Source of the DNA: Grimontia celer | GTDB lineage: Bacteria; Pseudomonadota; Gammaproteobacteria; Enterobacterales; Vibrionaceae | Length of the DNA: 64,000 nucleotides | NCBI RefSeq assembly: GCF_900055185.1 | Contig: NZ_FIZX01000001.1 | Coordinates: 1,922,001-1,986,000, forward strand | Reading direction: 5' to 3' | Notes under the pieces: generated by a model | The model's database searches: none | The model's input: only the letters and a program-made list of their open reading frames with translations | What the model was told of the DNA's origin: nothing | In this document: positions 43,960-52,909 of the stretch, piece by piece | How positions within the stretch are numbered: the first letter of the stretch is position 1 | How the letters are laid out: each line of letters begins with the position of its first letter | Position numbers and translations under genes: made by a program

Positions 43960-44550
43960 TCAGGATCCGTCCAAATTCTTATCCACACTTTCTATTGGGA
44001 CATTTTGTCCCTCCGCATGAGACAAATTGTCCCCTAATTCCTCATGGGTACTTTTTGTCTCACCTTCTGGTAATTCCTTGAGACTGTCCTCATTAACCGA
44101 TTGATCGCTTGGGGTTTCCTGAGCCAACGCTTCGTCTTCCGGCTTCTCCTCTGTCGCTTCTTCCAGCTTTTCCTTGGTCCACTTTCTTAAGGATTCAGCC
44201 ACTTCCGCACTGAGGTTGGCAGTTTTGGAATAATCGAGGTCATAGTCGTTCATGCCATCAAGCACGTTGTAAGCATCACTGTGGAATAGCTTGCGAAGCG
44301 CCGCTTTCTTCACCTGTGAGGACACACCCTTCGCCAGGAATGCTGCAGCGGAATCCCCTTCTTTCAGGCGCTCAACATCGTCCATCGAAGGCGGGGGAAG
44401 CTCTGATTCTTCAGGCTCAGCCACAGCCTCGGAAACCACCAGTTCGGCATCGTCCTCAATCAGCTCAGTCTCTGGCGGCTTTTCATCTTCGGCGCTGTTT
44501 TGTTCCTGCTTTCGCTTGGACCAACGGTGCAAAAAGGAATCAGTTGCCAC
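43960..44550 (-). CDS. DUF3306 protein of fdh cluster
   Basis: A 196-residue acidic protein with the DUF3306 start FLHRWSKRKQEQ. I use GTG 44550 as start because GGGAGGG precedes it and relatives begin in the same way; the open frame runs further upstream without support. It is very rich in Glu and Asp, with no Cys or membrane segment. Function unknown, but it occurs only near fdh genes. It overlaps the DUF3305 gene by 11 nt. Confidence 0.82.
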   Translation of the reverse strand: MATDSFLHRWSKRKQEQNSAEDEKPPETELIEDDAELVVSEAVAEPEESELPPPSMDDVERLKEGDSAAAFLAKGVSSQVKKAALRKLFHSDAYNVLDGMNDYDLDYSKTANLSAEVAESLRKWTKEKLEEATEEKPEDEALAQETPSDQSVNEDSLKELPEGETKSTHEELGDNLSHAEGQNVPIESVDKNLDGS

Positions 44551-44992
44551 TCGCCCTCCCCGCGCCTTTGCGCTTCTTCTTACGTACTTCGAGGAGCTCG
44601 CCATGACGACCAATAAAGGCTTCCATCCAGGCCTGAACAGGCAATGGCATAGGCACCGACTGCACCAGATAATCGCCATCCATAAAGCTGGCTGCGTTGG
44701 TCTGCGATGCTGTAACTTTCAGGGGTTTTAGGGATTCATCGTCTTCGACTTCGAAGATGAAAAACAGGTGGGGATCACGGGAACTGAGGTTAAACCGATA
44801 GTCCGTGCGTTCGTCTTTAAATAGCTCTAAAGGCAAGGAAATCTGTTCCCCTGAACACTCTTCCTCCGTTCGGGGCAGGTTCAGGTTCGCGATAGACCAG
44901 CGCTTGGTTTTCCAGCGACCGACATCAACCTCTGTGGCTTCCAGGTCAAATTGCATTAGCCAGTATTGAGGGTCTTTTATTATTTTCGTCAC
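44540..44992 (-). CDS. DUF3305 protein of fdh cluster
   Basis: A 150-residue protein of the DUF3305 family (VGRWKTKRWSIANLNLP near the N-terminus, PLELFKDERTDYRFNLSSRDPHLFFIFE in the middle). The C-terminus is Lys/Arg rich. It forms a two-gene unit with DUF3306 upstream of the fdh operon. It is believed to take part in FDH maturation but has no proven role. Confidence 0.85.
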   Translation of the reverse strand: MTKIIKDPQYWLMQFDLEATEVDVGRWKTKRWSIANLNLPRTEEECSGEQISLPLELFKDERTDYRFNLSSRDPHLFFIFEVEDDESLKPLKVTASQTNAASFMDGDYLVQSVPMPLPVQAWMEAFIGRHGELLEVRKKKRKGAGRASGN

Positions 44993-45067
44993 ACATCACT
45001 CCTTGAGGTTCCAGGCTTCAAAAACGCTACCGCAGGCACGCAGAAGTCTGGTTTTCTAACCCCATGA

Positions 45068-45083
45068 AGCAAAACACATACCA
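45068..45083 (-). promoter_or_regulatory. Candidate sigma-54 promoter of the DUF3305-DUF3306 unit
   Basis: On the minus strand TGGTATGTGTTTTGCT has TGG and TTGC with 10 nt between GG and GC, the sigma-54 spacing. It lies 76 nt before the DUF3305 start codon. Confidence 0.6.
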
Positions 45084-45106
45084 GCGACCGGATTGCTCTG
45101 CTGGCT

Positions 45107-45122
45107 TGGAACGGGAATTGCT
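45107..45122 (+). promoter_or_regulatory. Candidate sigma-54 promoter of fdhD
   Basis: TGGAACGGGAATTGCT matches TGGCACG-N4-TTGCW at all positions but one and has 10 nt between GG and GC. It lies 61 nt before the fdhD start. It is divergent from the element at 45068-45083. Confidence 0.7.
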
Positions 45123-45182
45123 AACTTTGCTGATGATGTTCAGTTTTCGTGTCTCTTACACACCCAAAAGGAAGCCGGGTAA

Positions 45183-46013
45183 ATGACCCAACCAAAAATT
45201 ATTCAAACCCAGACCGACATTCCTCAAACCATTGATGTGACCGTGTTCGACGAGTATGGCGAACCCATGACCAAGCAAATTGCCTGCGAACGCGCCTTGA
45301 CGGTTTATCTCAACTGGAAGGAAATCGTGACCCTGATGACCTTGGGTGCCCGCCCGGACATGCTGGTATTGGGGTATCTCAAAAACCAAGGGTTGATTAA
45401 CGATGCCGACGCGCTGGATTCAGTGATCATCGATTGGGAAACCCAATCCGCTGCTGTGGTCACGGCAGAGCAAAATGACGATATCGACGAGACGCTTTCC
45501 AAGAAAACCGTCACCTCGGGATGCGGTCAAGGCACCATGTTTGGCAACGTGATGAAAAAGCTCGAAGACCTGAAACTGCCAGAGCACCGCATTACCCAAT
45601 CTTCCCTGTATGGCCTGCTGGAAGCGCTCACTCACCATAATGACACCTACAAAGCGGCAGGCGCTGTTCACGGTTGTGCGGTATGTAAAGGCACAGAAAT
45701 TCTCTCTTTCGTCGAAGATATTGGTCGTCACAATGCGGTCGATACCCTGACGGGCGAGATGTGGCTGAAAGGTGAAACTGGCGAAGATAAAGTCTTCTAC
45801 ACCACAGGGCGGTTGACGTCAGAGATGGTGATTAAGGTGGCGCAAATGGGTATCCCTGTGCTGCTCTCCCGCTCGGGCGTGACACAGATGGGTTATGACC
45901 TTGCCAGACAGCTTGGCATTACCATGATTGCCCGCGCTAAAGGCCAACGTTTTCAGGTCTTCAATGGCGCAGAGAACATCGCCTTCGATGTAAAAGGTGG
46001 ATCAGATGAGTGA
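45183..46013 (+). CDS. fdhD: FdhD-type sulfurtransferase for formate dehydrogenase
   Basis: A 276-residue FdhD homologue. FdhD carries sulfur from IscS to the bis-MGD cofactor of FdhA. In E. coli the key loop is CGVC; here the aligned position reads SGCGQG and keeps only Cys114. A different CxxC, Cys165-Cys168, occurs in VHGCAVCKG, where E. coli has HAAAW. The VEDIGRHNAVDTL cofactor-binding segment is conserved. It is divergent from the DUF3305 unit and overlaps the next gene by 8 nt. Confidence 0.9.
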   Translation: MTQPKIIQTQTDIPQTIDVTVFDEYGEPMTKQIACERALTVYLNWKEIVTLMTLGARPDMLVLGYLKNQGLINDADALDSVIIDWETQSAAVVTAEQNDDIDETLSKKTVTSGCGQGTMFGNVMKKLEDLKLPEHRITQSSLYGLLEALTHHNDTYKAAGAVHGCAVCKGTEILSFVEDIGRHNAVDTLTGEMWLKGETGEDKVFYTTGRLTSEMVIKVAQMGIPVLLSRSGVTQMGYDLARQLGITMIARAKGQRFQVFNGAENIAFDVKGGSDE

Positions 46014-46905
46014 ATTTCCGGAGTTCATGAATGCCCGTCAGGTTGCGGAGTATCTCGATCTGAACGAAAAGAAGGTCTATAGCCTGGCCAATGACGGCGT
46101 GCTACCTGCCACCAAGGTTACAGGTAAATGGCTGTTTCCTAAGAGTCTCCTTGACCGTTGGCTGCTGGAATCCAGCCACAACGGTGTATTCAGCGACAGA
46201 CTTTTAATTGCAGGCTCTGATGACCCTTTGCTGCAACACATTGTGAGCAAAATGGCGAACGCCTTGGGAAGCACGGCATTGGTGGGCTACACCGCCACAG
46301 GCACCAAACAGGGTTTGTCGATGCTGGAAAAAGGCCACGTCGATATCTGTGCCATTCACTGGGGAAATGCCGAGGAAGCCAAGCTCCGTCACCCCGCACT
46401 TATCCAACAATATGCCGGACACAAAAACTGGGTATTACTCCATGCTTTCGAGCGCCAACAAGGTCTGATTGTTCGCCCTGATCTCGCCGAGCAATTGAAC
46501 GACCCGCACCATTTCACGGGAAAAGAATGGCGATGGGCTGGCCGTCAAGGTGGCGCTGGCAGTGCTCGGGCGATGGAAGAATGGCTATTTAGAAACGGTA
46601 TTACCACTGACATGCTCAATACGGTCAGTGTCTGTCTGAATGAGCGGGAATTAGGCTCTGCGATTGCGCGGGGGGCGGCTGACATTGGGTTTGGTAGCCA
46701 AAGTGCCGCGGGAGAATTTGGCCTCGCTTTTCATCCCATTGCCAATGAAGCCTTTGAATTGGTCATCCCGAAAAACATCTATTTCCGCTCTTTGGTTCAA
46801 CAGCTAATGCAACATCTGGATGACGAGGAGATCGTCAAACAAAGTGAGCAGTTCGGCGGTTACAACCTTCAACATGCTGGTAAACAAATGTGGGCAGCTG
46901 GCTAA
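46006..46905 (+). CDS. HTH (excisionase-like) plus PBP-like domain protein
   Basis: A 299-residue protein, ATG 46006 after AGGTGGATCAG. Residues 5-50 (FMNARQVAEYLDLNEKKVYS, then KVTGKWLFPKSLLDRWL) form a MerR/excisionase-like HTH_17 domain. Residues 60-299 are a PBP-like domain of the kind found with MoeA and molybdate-responsive regulators (RLLIAGSDDPLL, LEKGHVDICAIHW, RQGGAGSARAMEEWL, ADIGFGSQSAA). It probably senses a small ligand such as an oxyanion or pterin and binds DNA. The 8-nt overlap with fdhD links it to FDH maturation. Confidence 0.8.
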   Translation: MSEFPEFMNARQVAEYLDLNEKKVYSLANDGVLPATKVTGKWLFPKSLLDRWLLESSHNGVFSDRLLIAGSDDPLLQHIVSKMANALGSTALVGYTATGTKQGLSMLEKGHVDICAIHWGNAEEAKLRHPALIQQYAGHKNWVLLHAFERQQGLIVRPDLAEQLNDPHHFTGKEWRWAGRQGGAGSARAMEEWLFRNGITTDMLNTVSVCLNERELGSAIARGAADIGFGSQSAAGEFGLAFHPIANEAFELVIPKNIYFRSLVQQLMQHLDDEEIVKQSEQFGGYNLQHAGKQMWAAG

Positions 46906-46923
46906 GCGCCCACATATTTAGCC

Positions 46924-48960
46924 TTACTCCATCACCTGCAGCGAAGTGATTTCATCATCGGCCTGAATCTTCTCTCGAAGATAAAGGGTAAACGTGGTGC
47001 CCTCGCCAAGCTCAGATTCCACCTTAATCTCCCCGCCCAAACCGCTGACGATGCCATGGGTTACCGCAAGCCCAAGCCCAGTTCCTGAACGGCGCGTGGT
47101 GAAGAATGGGTCGAAGATTTTGGTGAGGTTTTCATTGGCAATGCCGCAGCCAAAGTCCTGCACAGAAATGATCGCTCCGATGGGATTACCGTTCTCATCT
47201 AACCAATCAGAAGAACGCACCACCAGCTTCCCTTTGTCATTCATGGCATGGACGCCATTCATCTGCAGATTCACCAGTACCTGCAAAAGCTGATGGCGGT
47301 TAATCTCCACACAGCATTTGGCATTGAGCTCTGTTACGACTTCCACATCTGATTTCTTGGTTCCTGATCGAACCAAAGTGACACTCTCTTCAATCACTGG
47401 ATTGACGTGTTGCCAAGTGATTTCGTCCTGTACTCCACCCTGGCGGCTGTATTGAAGCAAGCTCCGGGTGATATTACGAATACGGTCAATTTGCTCCAAA
47501 ACCGCACTCATTTCTTCGGACACCAACGTCGCGTTTTTGCCCAGCTCGTATTCCATCAACTCAATGTTGCCAAGGATCACCGCAGTCGGATTATTGATTT
47601 CATGGGCAATCCCCGCGGTCAGCTCACCCAGAGCAGCAAGCTTCTCGTTTAGTAGCAGCTTGCTTCGGGTTTGCTCTAACAAGGCGATGTTCTGGCGGAG
47701 CTCTTCGGTGGTTTCATGAAGACTGGCTGTACGCTCTTTAACTTTGTCTTCCAGCTCTAAAGCATTCTGGCGAATAGCTTCATTTTGCTGTTTGAGCTGG
47801 TCGAGCATGGTATCGAACTGACGGGCAAGAATCGCGAGTTCATGCTGCGGGTCTAGCCCCAACTTGCCAATGCGTGCGTCCTGATCGAAGCGCACCAGAC
47901 GTACGACACGGTGAATACGCTCTATGGGCCGGAACAAGTCTTTAGCGCCGCGATACACTAATAGCCCCGTCACAAACAACGTGGCGAGAATACCGAAGCC
48001 TAATTCCACCAAGTTGGTGAGGTAACGGGAGATCAACGGCCATTCGAGATAACCGGTGTAAAGCATGCCTATCACCCGGTTATTGAAGTCTCGGATGGGC
48101 TTGTAGGCAGATATATACCAAGCATCGTAAACATAAGCCCGATTAACCCACACATCGCCATTTTCTAGCACTGACTTTCGCACTTCATCCGACACGCGGG
48201 TACCGATGGCGCGGCCAAATTTGTTATCGGAATCGAGAGGCACATTAGTACTGACACGGATGTCGTCCATAAACAGGGTGACGGTACCCACGCTGGCATC
48301 GGGCAAGGTGCCATCAGGGAATACCAAATCGCGGATCCTATCCACCAGCTCTGTACTGTTATTCAGCAATATGCCGCCATCAATGATCCACTCTAATTCG
48401 CCCGCCTCGTTGAAAAGAGGGAGTAAGCTTCGGCTGATCAAACCTCGGGACTCAATCACCTGCTCATTAAGAAGCGGAATCTCTGCACGTGAAGATAAGT
48501 CCGGCGTAATTGCTTCCAGTTCAATGTCCGACATCACCTGAAAGAAAGTGCGCTCGCGGCCTTCAATCAGTGGTTTTCGTAGGCTTTGCGGTAGTCTGTC
48601 TATTTCGTTGGCTGGGTAAACCGCAAGGAAATCAACATCATATTTCCCCGCTCTTGATTGCGCCCAGGAAAAGATACCCTCAGGGTCACGTTCAATCTGC
48701 ATTTGGAAGTCATAAGAGCCCGCAATGGCGTTCAAATGCAGCCGCTGTTCGCGCTGCAACACTTCCATACTATTGCTCGCAACGGCAAGGTCAGCATTGA
48801 CCCCGGCGAGCGCACTTTTCCAAGAGTATGCCAGCGTCCAGTACATGGTAAGAGCAATCAGCGCAAGCAGAGTAATAATGATAGGAACAGACGTCAGCAC
48901 CAAGAGGCGATAACGCACCATAGTACGAAAACGCTGTCGCCATTGAGTGAACCATTTCAT
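46924..48960 (-). CDS. Membrane sensor histidine kinase with double-Cache periplasmic domain
   Basis: A 678-residue kinase. A membrane segment at 20-42, a periplasmic Cache-like region at about 45-315, a second membrane segment at 316-336, HAMP-like linker, coiled coil at 385-440, and the H-box His453 in TAGIAHEINNPTAV. N and G boxes follow (NLQMNGVHAM, DFGCGIANENL, GTGLGLAVTHGIV). It is the NtrB-type partner of the sigma-54 activator just upstream (18 nt gap). The stimulus is unknown; formate is a reasonable guess from context. Confidence 0.88.
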   Translation of the reverse strand: MKWFTQWRQRFRTMVRYRLLVLTSVPIIITLLALIALTMYWTLAYSWKSALAGVNADLAVASNSMEVLQREQRLHLNAIAGSYDFQMQIERDPEGIFSWAQSRAGKYDVDFLAVYPANEIDRLPQSLRKPLIEGRERTFFQVMSDIELEAITPDLSSRAEIPLLNEQVIESRGLISRSLLPLFNEAGELEWIIDGGILLNNSTELVDRIRDLVFPDGTLPDASVGTVTLFMDDIRVSTNVPLDSDNKFGRAIGTRVSDEVRKSVLENGDVWVNRAYVYDAWYISAYKPIRDFNNRVIGMLYTGYLEWPLISRYLTNLVELGFGILATLFVTGLLVYRGAKDLFRPIERIHRVVRLVRFDQDARIGKLGLDPQHELAILARQFDTMLDQLKQQNEAIRQNALELEDKVKERTASLHETTEELRQNIALLEQTRSKLLLNEKLAALGELTAGIAHEINNPTAVILGNIELMEYELGKNATLVSEEMSAVLEQIDRIRNITRSLLQYSRQGGVQDEITWQHVNPVIEESVTLVRSGTKKSDVEVVTELNAKCCVEINRHQLLQVLVNLQMNGVHAMNDKGKLVVRSSDWLDENGNPIGAIISVQDFGCGIANENLTKIFDPFFTTRRSGTGLGLAVTHGIVSGLGGEIKVESELGEGTTFTLYLREKIQADDEITSLQVME

Positions 48961-48978
48961 CCGTTACGCTCCATCATT

Positions 48979-50358
48979 TCACTCGTCGTTCCACTCTTTA
49001 AATTTACGCTCCAATGTCTTTCGCGCTACACCAAGTTGTCTCGCAGCGGCAGATTTATTGCCTTCGTGAGCATCGACGACTTTTTCGATGTGCGCGCGTT
49101 CTACGTCTTTTAATTGCCATTCTTTCGGATAGCCATCTTCACAGACTGTCACGACTTGTGTTTCTCCGCTGGCGGAGGCTTTTGGTAACTCTCCGTCGCT
49201 CCAGTGTTGCAGGTCCGGTTTGCCCAACAGTACCGCCCTTTCAACGGTATTCTTGAGCTCACGAATGTTGCCCGGCCAGTCATACCCTTGCATTGCAGTC
49301 AATTCTTCCGCTGACCACACCACAGGTTTCAATCCCATTTCCCGCGAAAGTGTTTCGGAGAAATGATTGAGCAATAATCCGATATCTTCAGTACGTTCTC
49401 GAAGCGGAGGTAATTCGACAGAGAGTACATTCAGACGATAGTAGAGATCTTTTCGGAATCGCCCTTCTTCCACTTCTTCCTGCAAGTTTCGGTTGGTCGC
49501 CGCGACGATACGCACATCCACTTGTACTTCCCGCTCGGCACCGACGGGACGAATGGTCTTTTGTTCAAGAGTTCGGAGTAGAGAAGCCTGCATCGGCAGT
49601 GGCATCTCTCCGATTTCATCGAGGAAAAGCGTCCCTTTATCCGCAACCCTAAAGAGTCCGTCCTTGCTCTTTCGCGCACCTGTAAACGCGCCAGATACGT
49701 GACCAAACAACTCGCTTTCCAAAAGCTCTGGCGCAATGGCACCACAGTTAAGCGGAACAAAAGGACCACTCCTCCCGCTTAATGAATGCAGTGCGCGTGC
49801 CACTAGCTCTTTACCAGTCCCAGACTCCCCTTCAATCAACACTGCTGCGGGTGAAGGAGCAAGGCGGGAGACCATCTCTCGCATCGCGAGGGTTTTGGGC
49901 GCTTCACCGATAATATCGACTGGAAATGAACGGGCGACATCGCGCTGCAAGGCGACATTGCGCCGCTCCATCATGCGTTTATCGAGGCAGCGTTGAACCG
50001 ATTGCAGCATTTGTTCGAGGTTGAAAGGTTTGAGAATAAAGTCGGAAGCACCAGCGCGAAGGGCTTTGATGGCGGTTTCGAGTTCCGCATAACCTGTCAT
50101 GAAAATGATGTCGCTGCGCCTTTCATCATCGGTGAAGGCTTCATGCCAATCGATACCAGAACGCCCCGGCAGGTTGATATCCACAATCAATAAATCGAAA
50201 TGATTACGCTGTCTTAACGCTTCAGCTTCTTCCAGTGAAGAGGCCGTTTCGACCTGAGTAAGCTTCTTGGAGAGCGCTTTATTTAAGATAGCGCGCATGC
50301 CGGGTTCGTCATCAACGACCAGCGCGGAGAAACCGAATTGCTGTAATGCGTCCTTCAT
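48979..50358 (-). CDS. NtrC-family sigma-54-dependent response regulator
   Basis: A 459-residue regulator. Receiver domain 1-125 with Asp16/17 and phosphoacceptor Asp60 (LLIVDINLPG). AAA+ domain about 145-385 with Walker A GESGTGKE, the sigma-54 contact loop ESELFGHVSGAFTGA and Walker B GTLFLDEIGEM. C-terminal Fis-type HTH (GNKSAAARQLGVARKTLERK). The GAFTGA loop shows it activates sigma-54 RNA polymerase. Sigma-54-type sites at 45107, 45068, 43911 and 50592 surround it, so these are its likely targets. Confidence 0.93.
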   Translation of the reverse strand: MKDALQQFGFSALVVDDEPGMRAILNKALSKKLTQVETASSLEEAEALRQRNHFDLLIVDINLPGRSGIDWHEAFTDDERRSDIIFMTGYAELETAIKALRAGASDFILKPFNLEQMLQSVQRCLDKRMMERRNVALQRDVARSFPVDIIGEAPKTLAMREMVSRLAPSPAAVLIEGESGTGKELVARALHSLSGRSGPFVPLNCGAIAPELLESELFGHVSGAFTGARKSKDGLFRVADKGTLFLDEIGEMPLPMQASLLRTLEQKTIRPVGAEREVQVDVRIVAATNRNLQEEVEEGRFRKDLYYRLNVLSVELPPLRERTEDIGLLLNHFSETLSREMGLKPVVWSAEELTAMQGYDWPGNIRELKNTVERAVLLGKPDLQHWSDGELPKASASGETQVVTVCEDGYPKEWQLKDVERAHIEKVVDAHEGNKSAAARQLGVARKTLERKFKEWNDE

Positions 50359-50421
50359 TCAGTCAAAAGCCTTCGTATTCGTATCAGGTGTACCCAAACA
50401 GCATGAAGAATCAGTAAGTTT

Positions 50422-50442
50422 GGTATGTATCGATAGCATACC
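50422..50442. promoter_or_regulatory. Candidate upstream activator site for the NtrC-type regulator
   Basis: GGTATG (50422-50427) and CATACC (50437-50442) form an inverted repeat with a 9-nt centre. It lies about 150 nt upstream of the sigma-54 element, a normal enhancer distance, and 64 nt upstream of the response regulator gene. I did not find the same palindrome at the other three sites. Confidence 0.45.
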
Positions 50443-50591
50443 GACTCAATCATCATACATGCGACATTTTGACTCAGTCCAACAAAGCCTTAAATGAATC
50501 ATGTATATAAAGCTGGTCATCAGATCGCAGAACTGTGACGAACCTATTTAATTTTCAATTATTTATGCGCTTAAATGCACGCGCTCAATTT

Positions 50592-50609
50592 TTGGCATTT
50601 TTGTTGCAG
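50592..50609 (+). promoter_or_regulatory. Candidate sigma-54 promoter of tupABC-mobA-moeA
   Basis: TTGGCATTTTTGTTGCAG contains TGGCA and TTGCA with 10 nt between GG (50594-50595) and GC (50606-50607). It lies 79 nt before the tupA start, in the 330-nt region divergent from the sigma-54 activator gene. Nothing else gene-like is visible in 50359-50688. Confidence 0.72.
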
Positions 50610-50688
50610 TGTCCACAATTCGACCCATCCCAAGTGGGCGAGGCAACACCTTAAAACAAGAAAAGCAATCAAACGTCAGGAAGACATA

Positions 50689-51498
50689 ATGAAATCCATA
50701 AAAATCTCGAATCTATTTGCGCTCATCACTTTCTTAACACTTTCCTTAACGGCAAATGCCGCGGAGCTCATCAGACTGGCCACCACCACCAGTACTTATC
50801 ACTCAGGGTTACTGGAATATCTACTACCAGAGTTTAAAAAAGACACTGGCTATGAAGTCCAAATCCTTGCTGCTGGCACAGGTAAAGCACTAAAAATGGG
50901 GGAAAATGGCGATGTCGATTTGGTCATGACGCATGCGCCAAATGCTGAAGCTAAGTTTGTCGATAAGGGCTTTGGCGTTCTGCCTCGCGGCCTGATGTAT
51001 AACGATTTTGTTTTGGTCGGCCCATTGTCCGATCCTGCGGGTGTAAAAGGCGGGAAAGACGTCGCGACCGCATTTAACGAGATTGCAGCGAAAAATGCTG
51101 ATTTTATCTCCCGCGGTGATGACTCAGGTACCAATAAGAAAGAGCTGCTTCTATGGGAAGAGGCTGGTCAGCGTCCTGAATTTGGTGCTTACAAAGCAGT
51201 CGGCCAAGGTATGGGGCCAACACTGACCATGGCAAATGAAATGCAGGGTTACACTTTGACTGACCGTGGCACATGGCTGGCATATCAGAGCAAGCTGGAC
51301 ATGGAAGTGTTGGTGGAAGGTGACAAGCGTCTTTTCAACCCTTACCAAGTGATTCTGATTAACCCAAGCCGTTACCCAGACATGAACTATGAAGGCGCAA
51401 AAGTCTTCAGTGACTGGCTGGTTAATCCAAAGGCTCAAGCCATGATTAATGGCTTTAAAGTGAACGGCCAACAACTATTCGTGGCGGATGCTGGCTAA
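50689..51498 (+). CDS. tupA: Periplasmic tungstate-binding protein
   Basis: A 269-residue binding protein. Start at 50689 (MKSIKISNLFALITFLTLSL) follows AGGAAG and gives a signal peptide ending near ANAAE. The TTTSTYHSGLLEYLLPEFKK segment is the TupA signature (TTTST then SGLL), distinct from ModA. SRGDDSGTNKKE lies in the oxyanion site. TupA binds tungstate with very high selectivity over molybdate in studied relatives. It overlaps tupB as TAATG. Confidence 0.93.
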   Translation: MKSIKISNLFALITFLTLSLTANAAELIRLATTTSTYHSGLLEYLLPEFKKDTGYEVQILAAGTGKALKMGENGDVDLVMTHAPNAEAKFVDKGFGVLPRGLMYNDFVLVGPLSDPAGVKGGKDVATAFNEIAAKNADFISRGDDSGTNKKELLLWEEAGQRPEFGAYKAVGQGMGPTLTMANEMQGYTLTDRGTWLAYQSKLDMEVLVEGDKRLFNPYQVILINPSRYPDMNYEGAKVFSDWLVNPKAQAMINGFKVNGQQLFVADAG

Positions 51499-52199
51499 TG
51501 GATATGCTGGAAACAACCCGACAGGCAGTTACCTTGCTGTTTAGTGGCGATACAACACTATGGGGTATTGTCGGGGTATCGTTTTCCGTATCGCTATTTG
51601 CTATCGGACTGGTGATTTTACCGGCCCTTCTCATAAGCTTTGCACTTGCGTACTGGGATATTCCCGGCAAATGGGTGGTGTTGTCATTGGTTAACACCCT
51701 TCAATCTGTCCCTACCGTGGTCATCGGCCTACTGCTGTATATGATGCTTTCAAGAGCAGGACCAATGGGCGACTGGAAAATGCTCTTCACCCAAAAAGCC
51801 ATGATCCTCGGACAGATTTTAATTGCGATGCCGATCTTGATCGCCATGATGCACGCCGCCTTTCAAAACAGCGATCGCCGCGCTTGGGAAACCGCCTACA
51901 CACTGGGCGCTTCAATTCCCCGTGCCATGCTGACCCTGATGTGGGAAATTCGCTTTCCATTGCTGGCAGCCGTCATCACCGCATTTAGCCGGATTATCAC
52001 GGAAGTGGGTTGCTCCATGATGGTCGGCGGCAATATTTTGAATTACACACGAAACATTCCCACGGCCATTGCGCTTGAAACGTCAAAAGGGGCATTTGCC
52101 CAAGGCGTTGCGCTGGGCATGGTTTTGTTGATCCTCGCGCTGACGATGAACTTCTTCATTAGCTACGCGCGTGGCAATGGTCACCTGAGAACGAGTTAG
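51498..52199 (+). CDS. tupB: Tungstate ABC transporter permease
   Basis: A 233-residue permease with about five membrane segments. The EAA loop is ETAYTLGASIPRAMLTLMWEIRFPL, and NTLQSVPTVVIGLLLYMMLSR is conserved in TupB. It is translationally coupled to tupA. Confidence 0.92.
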   Translation: MDMLETTRQAVTLLFSGDTTLWGIVGVSFSVSLFAIGLVILPALLISFALAYWDIPGKWVVLSLVNTLQSVPTVVIGLLLYMMLSRAGPMGDWKMLFTQKAMILGQILIAMPILIAMMHAAFQNSDRRAWETAYTLGASIPRAMLTLMWEIRFPLLAAVITAFSRIITEVGCSMMVGGNILNYTRNIPTAIALETSKGAFAQGVALGMVLLILALTMNFFISYARGNGHLRTS

Positions 52200-52207
52200 G
52201 GGCAAGG

Positions 52208-52909
52208 ATGAGTCAGATTACACTGGAAGCCAGCGACCTGTCGGTGAAATACAAGCACCGACTTCTGTTCCATATTCCTTCGCTGAAAATCGCTCCTGGC
52301 GATGCCATCTATCTCACCGGGCAAAATGGCATCGGCAAAACCTCCTTACTTAAAGTGCTGGCTGGTATCCAAAAGCCAACCAGCGGTATTTTGAACCTCC
52401 GCAAACCGACTCTCATGCAACGTTTGGCAGGCTTTGCTGGGCAAAGTGGCGTTATCTACATGCACCAAGCCGCTTATCTTTTCGACGGCACCGTGGCTGA
52501 AAACGTGGCTTATGGTCTGAAAGGCAGGCATTTCTGTCAAAGAACCTGCCGCCAGCTTACAATGCAGGCCTTAAGAATGATTGGGCTGGAAAGCCTGAGC
52601 CGGGAGCATATCTCTGTGCTTTCCGGCGGAGAAAAACAAAAAGTGGCGATGGCTCGCGCCTGGGCGCTAAACCCTTCTATCCTTTTGATGGATGAATCCT
52701 GCGCCAACCTTGACCCTGATGCCATCGAAGCACAGAAGGTCATGGTCGAAGATCTGTTAGATCGTGGCTCAAGTCTGGTGATCACCAGCCATCACCCTAA
52801 CTCGCTAACTGCTTGCTGCAATCAGCGCTGGTCGATCGAAAGTCAGCGCTTGATCCATAAGCCAAAACTCAACTTAATCAACAAGGATAACCATGCAGTC
52901 GCTTCCTGA
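52208..52909 (+). CDS. tupC: Tungstate ABC transporter ATP-binding protein
   Basis: A 233-residue ATPase with Walker A GQNGIGKTSLLK, signature LSGGEKQKVAMARAWA, Walker B ILLMDESCANLD and His in VITSHHPNS. It lacks the long regulatory tail of ModC. It overlaps mobA by 17 nt, so the cofactor genes are coupled to tungstate import. Confidence 0.92.
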   Translation: MSQITLEASDLSVKYKHRLLFHIPSLKIAPGDAIYLTGQNGIGKTSLLKVLAGIQKPTSGILNLRKPTLMQRLAGFAGQSGVIYMHQAAYLFDGTVAENVAYGLKGRHFCQRTCRQLTMQALRMIGLESLSREHISVLSGGEKQKVAMARAWALNPSILLMDESCANLDPDAIEAQKVMVEDLLDRGSSLVITSHHPNSLTACCNQRWSIESQRLIHKPKLNLINKDNHAVAS

